From positions 1-37,474 of IMG/VR virus record IMGVR_UViG_3300006071_000035: 37,474 nucleotides of DNA, one strand, 5' to 3'. The number at the start of each line of letters is the position of its first letter. Position 1 is the stretch's first letter. This stretch comes from a virus. Both the position numbers and the translations under genes were made by a program. Below are positions 30,067 to 36,130 of the stretch, in pieces. The notes under the pieces are model-generated. The model was not told the origin of the DNA, did not search any database, and was given only the letters and a program-made list of their open reading frames with translations.

Positions 30067-30138
30067 CGCTTTCCGAGAATTACGATATCTCGACCCCATC
30101 GTTAACAGCGATGTGCTCTGCCCCTGAGCTAGGAAAGC
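30067..30138 (-). tRNA. tRNA-Asn(GUU), noncanonical T-loop
   Basis: Acceptor GCTTTCC/GGAAAGC, D-arm GCTC/GAGC with GGGG loop, anticodon stem CATCG/CGATG with loop CTGTTAA (GTT). The T-arm is GAGAT-ATCGTAA-TTCTC: A54 and T58 in place of T54 and A58, and T53 faces T61. A second, canonical tRNA-Asn lies at 30377-30448. Discriminator G then CA. Confidence 0.82.
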
Positions 30139-30141
30139 TTT

Positions 30142-30226
30142 TGGTGAGAGTAGATGGACTCGAACCACCGAACTCGAAAGAGAGCTGATTTACAGTCAGC
30201 CGCAATTGCCACTATGCGATACCTCC
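30142..30226 (-). tRNA. tRNA-Tyr(GUA)
   Basis: Class II tRNA with long variable arm, anticodon stem GCTGA/TCAGC and loop CTGTAAA (GTA), T-arm GGTGG-TTCGAGT-CCATC, discriminator A and an encoded CCA. The acceptor GGAGGTA/TACTCTC carries wobble pairs and one mismatch. Confidence 0.86.
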
Positions 30227-30227
30227 A

Positions 30228-30294
30228 TTTCCAATTTTGTTATCACCATTTCCTCCCGTTTCGGAGAGGTGTGTTCCGGATTGGTAACCGTTTG
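30228..30294 (-). repeat. tRNA-spacer repeat, copy 2 (67 nt)
   Basis: Lies between tRNA-Val and tRNA-Tyr, with the same 26-base and 24-base arms as copy 1 (29905-29983). The 17-base core differs completely in sequence but again forms a hairpin (CTC-CCG / CGG-GAG with a bulge, AAA loop). Confidence 0.8.
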
Positions 30295-30370
30295 TAGAAG
30301 ATATAGGATTCGAACCTATGACCCTTTGGATGTAAACCAAATGCTCTAACACCATCTGAGCTAATCTTCT
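30295..30370 (-). tRNA. tRNA-Val(UAC)
   Basis: Acceptor AGAAGAT/ATCTTCT, D-arm GCTC/GAGC, anticodon stem TTTGG/CCAAA with loop TTTACAT (TAC), T-arm ATAGG-TTCGAAT-CCTAT. Discriminator A then CA. Confidence 0.93.
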
Positions 30371-30376
30371 ATGTTG

Positions 30377-30448
30377 CGCTTTCGGATGGATTCGAACCAA
30401 CGACCAATTGATTAACAGTCAATTGCGCTACCACTGCGCTACGAAAGC
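30377..30448 (-). tRNA. tRNA-Asn(GUU), canonical
   Basis: Acceptor GCTTTCG/CGAAAGC, D-arm GCGC/GCGC with GTGG, anticodon loop CTGTTAA (GTT), T-loop TTCGAAT. Discriminator G then CA. Second Asn tRNA of the cluster. Confidence 0.9.
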
Positions 30449-30451
30449 CTA

Positions 30452-30489
30452 AAATAAAAAAACCCCTAACTGATTAAGTTAGAGGTTTT
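30452..30489 (-). terminator. Strong intrinsic terminator upstream of the tRNA run
   Basis: A 12-bp stem (AAAACCTCTAAC with GTTAGGGGTTTT, one G-U pair) and a 7-base loop followed by a T-run on the minus strand. It ends transcripts coming from the large ncRNA region before tRNA-Asn. A short T-run on the other strand could make it bidirectional. Confidence 0.88.
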
Positions 30490-30520
30490 TCGTATATATC
30501 TACCAATTTTTGCCTAATTG

Positions 30521-30649
30521 TTATCCTACATCCGTATCCTCTAACTTATTTGTATAACGCACATCTTGTGAATTAAACATACAATTGCCCGCCCAACTAT
30601 TGCTAAGTTGCGGTAATGTACAAATCGTATGTAAGTTAAAGTTTTTCAT
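30521..30649 (-). CDS. Possible 42-aa small protein
   Basis: ATG at 30649 opens 42 codons ending in TAA, beginning M-K-N-F-N-L-H-T-I-C. It sits alone between the 3' end of the large ncRNA and an intrinsic terminator. A TATATTTA box lies 8 bases before the ATG, as at the leaderless promoters of the window, but no TTTG is found at the right distance. Composition is ordinary; no family. Could be chance in a gene-free gap. Confidence 0.35.
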   Translation of the reverse strand: MKNFNLHTICTLPQLSNSWAGNCMFNSQDVRYTNKLEDTDVG

Positions 30650-30676
30650 CTGAATATAAATATAATAAAATTAAAA

Positions 30677-30746
30677 AAGTAATTCATCTTCAAAATACGC
30701 CACGTCAAGTCATGCTCCGGTTTATATCAGCCTCGATAAATTACTT
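30677..30746 (-). terminator. 3' stem and terminator of the large ncRNA
   Basis: AAGTAATTTATC pairs with GATGAATTACTT (12 bp, one G-U) around a 46-base loop, followed by TTTTTT on the minus strand. Confidence 0.6.
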
Positions 30747-30751
30747 CTCGC

Positions 30752-30791
30752 TATCATTATTGGAATCGAACCAACATTAACCATTATGATA
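30752..30791 (-). other. tRNA-like T-arm/acceptor minihelix inside the ncRNA 3' region
   Basis: TATCAT and ATGATA pair as a short acceptor-like stem, enclosing TTGG-TTCGATT-CCAA, a canonical T-arm. No D or anticodon arm is found between them. It is either a tRNA remnant or a tRNA-like module of the large RNA. Confidence 0.5.
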
Positions 30792-31715
30792 ATAAAAATA
30801 AGGATGAGAATACTCCATATTGTGAACCAGCTTTAGAAAGATTATTTGTTTCCTTCCGTTTCCACACCCTTTTGAGATGTACCAATTCAATGTGGGTTAA
30901 TTGAGTCAACCAATCTTTGAGTTATAAACTACTCTCTTTTTACTACGCTTCTTCAAATCTGCCGACCTGATTAAACCTTGCGGGTCTAGAAGTTTTTCGA
31001 AAGAATCACAGACTTCTTGCGGAAGTATCGTGGCTGAGAACGGCTCTCAACTATGTACACACCTTTCGTTTATAACTGGCAAACACTTAAGCTTTAAATT
31101 TAATTTATGGTTTGCACCGAAAGCAAATTATAAGTTTAGTTTGTAGAATTATTCAAGTAGTGGTTTGCCACCAGCTCCGTTATCTTTTGAACAACAGAAT
31201 ACTATACTACTCGATGCAATATCCCTATTGCGTTATTTTGAGTCATCTTCGAATATAGGTTTTGGTAAACTCTATATAAGGATAGTAACAGCACCACCTG
31301 TACACAGTCTTATCTTACGTCCTTTCGGATAGCTTGATGTTAAGACCACTCTTATAATGAATACCGCAATAATGTAAAGGGATTAAGTTTACACTTCTTA
31401 CTGATATTCTATGGGTTATTCTTATTGGTGTTCCCACCTCAACCAAAGTATCTACAATACCCCAGTTACTCAAACTCTTCGATGATAGTGTTACCCCCAT
31501 CTACAAAGCCCAAATAATATCCCACTTGCCTACTCAAGCTAATCTCTCCTTACGGGGAGAGTAGCCGCAAATGCACCACTTAAGTACACTCACTTTATCC
31601 TACTTTCGTAGTTTATTTAACCACCATAGGCGGCGGTTATCTATTATGTAACACAAGGTTACTAGATAGAATATTTTTAATAATGTTAAAGAACTACTTC
31701 GTTGTTATATATATG

Positions 31716-31747
31716 TAAATATAAATTAAAAAATCAAATTTACCAAA
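31716..31747 (-). promoter_or_regulatory. Promoter of the large ncRNA
   Basis: TTTG, 20 bases, TATATTTA on the minus strand, within TTTGGTA. Expected start near 31709. Confidence 0.75.
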
Positions 31748-31818
31748 TATTTTTACAACTTTTTTTAAGATTAGATACCGAGTATCTTTCATTGCCTATA
31801 AGTTCCAATCTTATATAT

Positions 31819-31850
31819 CAAAGATACGATAAGTTTTTTAAATTACCAAA
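31819..31850 (-). promoter_or_regulatory. Second promoter upstream of the large ncRNA
   Basis: TTTG, 20 bases, TATCTTTG, a perfect consensus on the minus strand. It lies about 100 bases before the first promoter, so the ncRNA may have two start sites. Confidence 0.8.
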
Positions 31851-31942
31851 TATCTTTGAGTATTTTTTTAGAGTATCCGGCTTTGTTCCTTACGGGTCAC
31901 ACAATCGGTTTTATTAGTTGTTGGCTTCAACCCTAATATTTG

Positions 31943-32014
31943 TTGCGGAAGAAGGATTCGAACCTCCGACCTACGGGTTATGAGCCCGCCGAGCTACCTC
32001 TGCTCTATTCCGCG
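31943..32014 (-). tRNA. Initiator tRNA-fMet(CAU)
   Basis: Acceptor CGCGGAA/TTCCGCA with unpaired C1 x A72, three G-C pairs next to the anticodon (CGGG-CTCATAA-CCCG), and A11:U24 in the D-stem. These are the three bacterial initiator hallmarks. T-arm GGAGG-TTCGAAT-CCTTC. Discriminator A then CA. Confidence 0.93.
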
Positions 32015-32020
32015 ATATTG

Positions 32021-32351
32021 TGGAGATGACGAGACTCGAACTCGTGTCTTACAAAGAACTAATAATACCAGCATATCACACGTTTAGGTTAAAGTTTAAT
32101 CTTATAAACTTTCCAAAATAATTGAGGTCGTATGGTTAGTACAACTTTCCACCAATATATTGTTTAGGTACAACATATAAAACCTTTGTAGGCACTTCTG
32201 TTACTAGGCGTATGTGCACCGGCCCTATTGTTGCTAACTAAGCTATCGCTAAATCAGCACCTACGAAGTCCATAAGGTCTGCGAAGGTCATTGTTGACAT
32301 TTCGTCGTTTATTGTTTTGTGCAGATTTAAGGAGAACTAGCACTTCTCTCC
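32021..32351 (-). ncRNA. ssrA: tmRNA (ssrA) candidate
   Basis: A 331-nt RNA closed by GGAGA/TCTCC and a canonical T-arm ACGAG-TTCGAGT-CTCGT, ending A then CA like the tRNAs. Between these ends is a reading frame starting at a GCA resume codon (GCA GAC CTT) that encodes ADLMDFVGADLAIA and stops at TAG, a typical length and Ala-rich end for a trans-translation tag. The pair at position 3:70 is A-U rather than the G-U that AlaRS prefers. Pseudoknots were not drawn. A strong promoter lies 74 bases upstream. Confidence 0.7.
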
Positions 32352-32424
32352 ACGTGTGGTACTACTATTTACATTGCAATCAATTCCATAGCATCCCCAT
32401 TATTTCAATGAACTCTTTCTCTTA

Positions 32425-32456
32425 CAAAGATACAACAATTATTTCAATCTACCAAA
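32425..32456 (-). promoter_or_regulatory. Promoter for tmRNA and tRNA-fMet
   Basis: TTTG, 20 bases, TATCTTTG on the minus strand, a perfect consensus with the TTTGGTA box. It lies upstream of tmRNA and tRNA-fMet with a leader of about 67 bases. Confidence 0.85.
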
Positions 32457-32506
32457 TATTTTAGGAAGTTTTTTATAACTTGTTGATTATCAATGTATTA
32501 TAAATA

Positions 32507-33634
32507 TTAATATCTTTTAAAACCAATAGTAGGTCTATCTTCTTCTGATTTGTCTTGCTGATTATCTATGTTATAAATCTCAGCTAATGTTAATCCTTCC
32601 GTTGCTTCTGTCTTTCTGTCCAACTTATTCAATAAAGTTTTGGTATCTTCTAATGATAGCTTACCAAACTTATGTTCTGCAATCAATCTTCCCTTTCTTA
32701 ATAATGCACTATCAATCTTTTCTTTATCCATATTGAAAGTAGCAATTACATGTATGTTTAAGATATCACCTAATATACCATCACTTAAATTCAATAGATT
32801 AGAAACACCAACTGAACTACCACTATTATTTCTGTCTCCAATTACTTTCTCCGCATCCTCAATAATCAAAACACAATCTTTGTTCTCCATTAAGAAAGGA
32901 ATGAAATCTGGATTAACAATACTCTCTGCCATAATTGGTGGTAAGAATAAAACTTTCTTTCCCAATTCATGTGCTAAGTATTTTAAATAAGTTGTCTTTC
33001 CTGTTCCTGGTAATCCGTGCAATAGAACTAACTTTGCATTATTATCATTGTTACCTCTAATAGTATCAACAATATTCTTATGTAACTTACTAAAACCAGT
33101 TCCATAGTTTAATTCCAAATCAATCGTTGGTCTTGTTAAATCAAATGCTTCAGTTTCAAATCCATATGATGTTGCTTTCAATAGATGGATTTGTCCTTTT
33201 AAATCCTTTTGTGTAAATGAAGGTAGTTCTGGTAATGCTTTAAATATATCTTCAATAGATGATGTAGTTTGAATCCAACCTTTTAATGGAGCTACTTTCA
33301 TCTTTGCTATTTGTTCTTCATTTGGTTCTTCGCCTGGATAATTAGCTTCATCTGCTCTATTGGAAAATCCTATTACTGCTCTATCCTCACCCATCTCTAA
33401 TTCATAAATTTCAGTAAGTGAGAATGATTCAGGTTCATAGTAATGTCTTTTTTCCCAAATACATTTTAATCCTTTTCCTTTTAAGTAATCAATAATCTTT
33501 GTATCAAATACTACCCCACTACCATAATAAATTGCATTAACAGTCTTACCTGTTTTCTCCGAAAGATATTTCTCAATTGGAAATTCTCCACCATGTCCTG
33601 GACTATATGCGTTGTACTTTGCTTCTTGTAACAT
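32507..33634 (-). CDS. AAA+ ATPase, BCS1-like
   Basis: A 375-residue protein. Walker A G-L-P-G-T-G-K-T-T at residues 207-215, Walker B C-V-L-I-I-E-D-A-E at about 253-261, sensor 1 V-I-A-T-F-N near 299, and the L-L-R-K-G-R-L motif with the arginine finger near 314. The order matches the BCS1/proteasomal-type AAA group often seen in phages. The N-terminal ~180 residues are an unassigned substrate domain. It lies 2 bases from the SGNH gene. Role is probably remodelling of a protein complex; partner unknown. Confidence 0.8.
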   Translation of the reverse strand: MLQEAKYNAYSPGHGGEFPIEKYLSEKTGKTVNAIYYGSGVVFDTKIIDYLKGKGLKCIWEKRHYYEPESFSLTEIYELEMGEDRAVIGFSNRADEANYPGEEPNEEQIAKMKVAPLKGWIQTTSSIEDIFKALPELPSFTQKDLKGQIHLLKATSYGFETEAFDLTRPTIDLELNYGTGFSKLHKNIVDTIRGNNDNNAKLVLLHGLPGTGKTTYLKYLAHELGKKVLFLPPIMAESIVNPDFIPFLMENKDCVLIIEDAEKVIGDRNNSGSSVGVSNLLNLSDGILGDILNIHVIATFNMDKEKIDSALLRKGRLIAEHKFGKLSLEDTKTLLNKLDRKTEATEGLTLAEIYNIDNQQDKSEEDRPTIGFKRY

Positions 33635-33636
33635 AT

Positions 33637-34389
33637 TTAGATTTTATTGTTTAATAATTTTGCTATTTCTTTGTGACCTTTAGGTGATGGATGTCCTCTT
33701 TCTTCAAACATACTATCATCTTTAAATCCTTTTAAATATTTTGTTAAGTTTATATCTTTAAAACTCTGTGGAATTTGTTTCCATAAATCTACCAAACCAA
33801 AATAATCTTCGGTATCATCAAATTGTTTTGCTACCTTTTCAGTATTGATATCTTTATTTAGTGTAAAAATTTCATCTTCATCATAATCGAAGAATGCATT
33901 TATACAAAGATAAGGTATTTTATTTACTTCACAAAATGTTTTAAGGGAAATTATTTGTTGAAAAACCCTTAATAATGAAGGAGTTAGGTTAGTTTGATGA
34001 ATAACATACTTACTATCTGTTAAATGATGTTCATCAATTTTACCCCATTTATCCTTATGTGTCCATAATCTTTCGTTTACAAACACATCACCATCAAAAT
34101 AATCAAAACGGGTAGGTGCTGTAAATGAAAGTAATACAAATATTTCATCTACTTTAACATATCCCAATTCTTCGTTATATATTGGTTCTCCATTTACAAA
34201 TTTACATAAATCTCTTAAAGTATTTCTATAAATTCTATCATTGGATATACCGCTACTGGCTACATTGAAATCTACCAAACCTTTTTCTTTGGCTAACAAT
34301 GTAGAGAAACGCTTAGTTCTGTCCTTTAATTCAGAACCCCAACTAACCGAATCTCCATTTGTGTATAATACTTTTAATTTTTTCTCCAT
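33637..34389 (-). CDS. SGNH/GDSL hydrolase
   Basis: A 250-residue protein from the ATG at 34389 (GTG at 34395 is the alternative). T-N-G-D-S-V-S-W-G at about residues 8-16 is block I with the nucleophile Ser. N-V-A-S-S-G-I-S-N-D-R near 39-49 is block II. G-H-P-S-P-K-G-H at the C-terminus carries the catalytic His block (D/E-x-x-H). No signal peptide, so the enzyme is cytosolic, acting on soluble or lipid-linked glycans. It overlaps the methyltransferase gene end by 16 bases. Confidence 0.8.
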   Translation of the reverse strand: MEKKLKVLYTNGDSVSWGSELKDRTKRFSTLLAKEKGLVDFNVASSGISNDRIYRNTLRDLCKFVNGEPIYNEELGYVKVDEIFVLLSFTAPTRFDYFDGDVFVNERLWTHKDKWGKIDEHHLTDSKYVIHQTNLTPSLLRVFQQIISLKTFCEVNKIPYLCINAFFDYDEDEIFTLNKDINTEKVAKQFDDTEDYFGLVDLWKQIPQSFKDINLTKYLKGFKDDSMFEERGHPSPKGHKEIAKLLNNKI

Positions 34390-35606
34390 ACCCACATCGG
34401 TTCACAAAATGTTTTATCTGCTGCTTCTCTAGCTTTTTCTAATGCTTCTTCTGTATATCTACCTTCATCTCCTTCTATAATTGCTCCTGCACCTGCAGAA
34501 CCAGGTCTTTTTGCCATTTCCATACCAATACATCCTAAATATTCTGCACCCCCTTGTTGCTCCAAGAATTCGTTCATAGGAGTAGTGATTGCTCTATAAC
34601 CCTTATCTGTTCCTTTTGATGCTGCGTATACATCTGCAATGTTTACTATTAGTGTTCCACCTTTTTTAAGTGTTTTCCAAATTTTTCCTAATGCTTTGTG
34701 TAAAAATAACTCATTCCATTCATCAATCGTTTTATATCTAACCCAACTTTGTGTATCATCATACGAATACCTTTCAACACTAAAATAAGGAGGACTAGTA
34801 AAAGCGATATCGAAATAGTTATCATATCCAGCATAGTCAAAATCCTCAGCTGGACTTTCCACAAACGTCGCTTTCTTTTCAATTTCAAAAAATCCATTAT
34901 TTTTTTCATAAAAATCTGCCTGTTGTCTATAAATAGGATGATTTTCTTTACGAGGGTCTATACCAACATAATGTTTACCATATTCACTTGCATAAAAACC
35001 ACATAAACGGTCACCCCAACCCGCTGCAAAATCCAATACAGTCTCTGCTTTAAAGTAATCATATAGTGCTTTTGCTACATTTGGTTTAAATTGAGAACAC
35101 ACATATTTTCTCAATGATAATGCTACTCTCAATGAACCTCTATCTATTTCATCAAACTTTAGAGTATACATTGCACCCATTAGTGTATACATAAATTCAT
35201 AAGTTCTCCAAGTTCTATCTGGTCCAGGTGATACTGTGCCATCTACACCCCATCTATTAGCTTGTTGGAAATAGTTTGAAGCTTGATTTCCGGTATTAAT
35301 TCTTCTGAAGTATAATTGTTTTCCTTCGAAACCTAAACCAAAACGGCTATCACTTGCTTTACGAATGAACCACTCATCATCTCTTAATAATTCATTCCAA
35401 CGGGTTTTCTTTAAAGCTAAATATTCTTTACGGGCATCATCTTCACTAATTTCTTGATAAGGTAATGGATATTCCATTGCAATTTTTGCTAAAGATTCAC
35501 ATACATCTGCTTTCTCAAATGTTGTTTGAATATGTTTCCATTGTTCTGCGTTTATATACAGATATGGTTTCATATTTTTAAATTGATCGAAATAATCTAA
35601 ATACAT
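34374..35606 (-). CDS. DNA methyltransferase, TSPPY class (paralogue)
   Basis: A 410-residue protein. V-L-D-F-A-A-G-W-G-D-R-L at about residues 200-211 is SAM motif I, then V-G-I-D-P-R. A-F-T-S-P-P-Y-F-S-V-E-R-Y-S-Y-D-D-T-Q-S at about 277-296 is motif IV. L-I-V-N-I-A-D-V-Y follows. The core matches the 521-residue methyltransferase at 19311-20876, while the N-termini differ, so they may recognise different sites. Candidate for DNA base methylation against restriction. Confidence 0.8.
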   Translation of the reverse strand: MYLDYFDQFKNMKPYLYINAEQWKHIQTTFEKADVCESLAKIAMEYPLPYQEISEDDARKEYLALKKTRWNELLRDDEWFIRKASDSRFGLGFEGKQLYFRRINTGNQASNYFQQANRWGVDGTVSPGPDRTWRTYEFMYTLMGAMYTLKFDEIDRGSLRVALSLRKYVCSQFKPNVAKALYDYFKAETVLDFAAGWGDRLCGFYASEYGKHYVGIDPRKENHPIYRQQADFYEKNNGFFEIEKKATFVESPAEDFDYAGYDNYFDIAFTSPPYFSVERYSYDDTQSWVRYKTIDEWNELFLHKALGKIWKTLKKGGTLIVNIADVYAASKGTDKGYRAITTPMNEFLEQQGGAEYLGCIGMEMAKRPGSAGAGAIIEGDEGRYTEEALEKAREAADKTFCEPMWVWRKN

Positions 35607-36130
35607 ATTGTTTCTATATTTTTGTCTGCTATTAATTTTAATTTATATACTGATCCTGATATATACCCTTCTTTTTTGCCATGCCACATTTTAGGATTAC
35701 AATCAACTAATTCAAAACCATTTTTTTCATAGAATTTTTTAGCATTAATATTTTCAGTTCTTACTGATAAAATTATGTTTTCACAATATTGTTCCTTACA
35801 ATACTTTATAAATTCTTGAAATACTCTTTGAGTTGCACCTTTAATTTTTCTATCCGAAGCAATTTGATGTAATATCATATCACCTTTCTTTTTTCTCGCA
35901 ATAGTTTTTCTAGCTACTTTAGTGTTGTTTTTACTTTTTTCAAATGTAATTACTACACCATCTTGTATTACAACTCCACCATGTGGCTTATTGAAATATT
36001 TTTTTAGCTTAAATCCTTGTCCGGCTAAGTGTGGAAAAAATTCAGGATATAAATCTATAACTTTCATAGCTTCCACAATTGCTGCTTCCATCTCTGGTCC
36101 ATCTTCTTTTATTCTAATCACATTAAGCAT
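35597..36130 (-). CDS. GNAT-family acetyltransferase
   Basis: A 177-residue protein from the ATG at 36130; a TTG two codons earlier is less likely. A strand with V-V-I-T-F-E-K is followed by the acetyl-CoA loop region Q-I-A-S-D-R-K-I-K-G-A-T-Q-R near residues 115-128 (the usual Q/R-x-x-G-x-G/A pattern). The classic end N-I-N-A-K-K-F-Y-E-K-N-G-F-E-L-V lies at 143-158. It transfers an acetyl group to an amine, of an antibiotic, protein or sugar nucleotide. The start overlaps the asparagine-synthase-like gene by 8 bases. Confidence 0.78.
   Translation of the reverse strand: MLNVIRIKEDGPEMEAAIVEAMKVIDLYPEFFPHLAGQGFKLKKYFNKPHGGVVIQDGVVITFEKSKNNTKVARKTIARKKKGDMILHQIASDRKIKGATQRVFQEFIKYCKEQYCENIILSVRTENINAKKFYEKNGFELVDCNPKMWHGKKEGYISGSVYKLKLIADKNIETICI

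Larger units (their letters stand above)
30673..31709 (-). ncRNA. Large structured noncoding RNA (about 1.0 kb), GOLLD/ROOL-like candidate
   Basis: No credible ORF for 1 kb, and higher G+C than the surroundings. Minus-strand hairpins capped by GNRA-type loops: CTAC-GAAA-GTAG, TCC-GAAA-GGA, a GCAA loop in ACTTC/GAAGT, and CC-GCAA-GG. Other stems are AACCGCC/GGTGGTT, CTCTCC/GGAGAG, TGAGA/TCTCA and TTTGC/GCAAA. A promoter (31716-31747) sets the 5' end near 31709. A 12-bp stem (30677-30688 with 30735-30746) and six T mark the 3' end. Giant ornate RNAs such as GOLLD and ROOL occur beside phage tRNAs, which supports the family guess; no sequence match was tested. Confidence 0.7.

Noticed and set aside
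27232-30448. Repeated ggattcgaacc-type words at regular spacing, resembling a CRISPR array
   Set aside because: They are T-loops of consecutive tRNA genes; the units between them fold into tRNAs and are not equal-length spacers.
30452-30489. Attachment site for integration next to tRNA genes
   Set aside because: No integrase, no direct repeat of a tRNA end; the hairpin with T-run is fully explained as a terminator.
31315-31500. 61-codon frame inside the large ncRNA
   Set aside because: No start context, ordinary composition without a family, and it lies across GNRA-capped hairpins; RNA structure is a better explanation.
31694-31792. 32-codon frame starting after the 31819-31850 promoter
   Set aside because: It overlaps the second promoter and ends where the ncRNA begins; hydrophobic tail arises from AT-rich DNA. 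Too weak to list.
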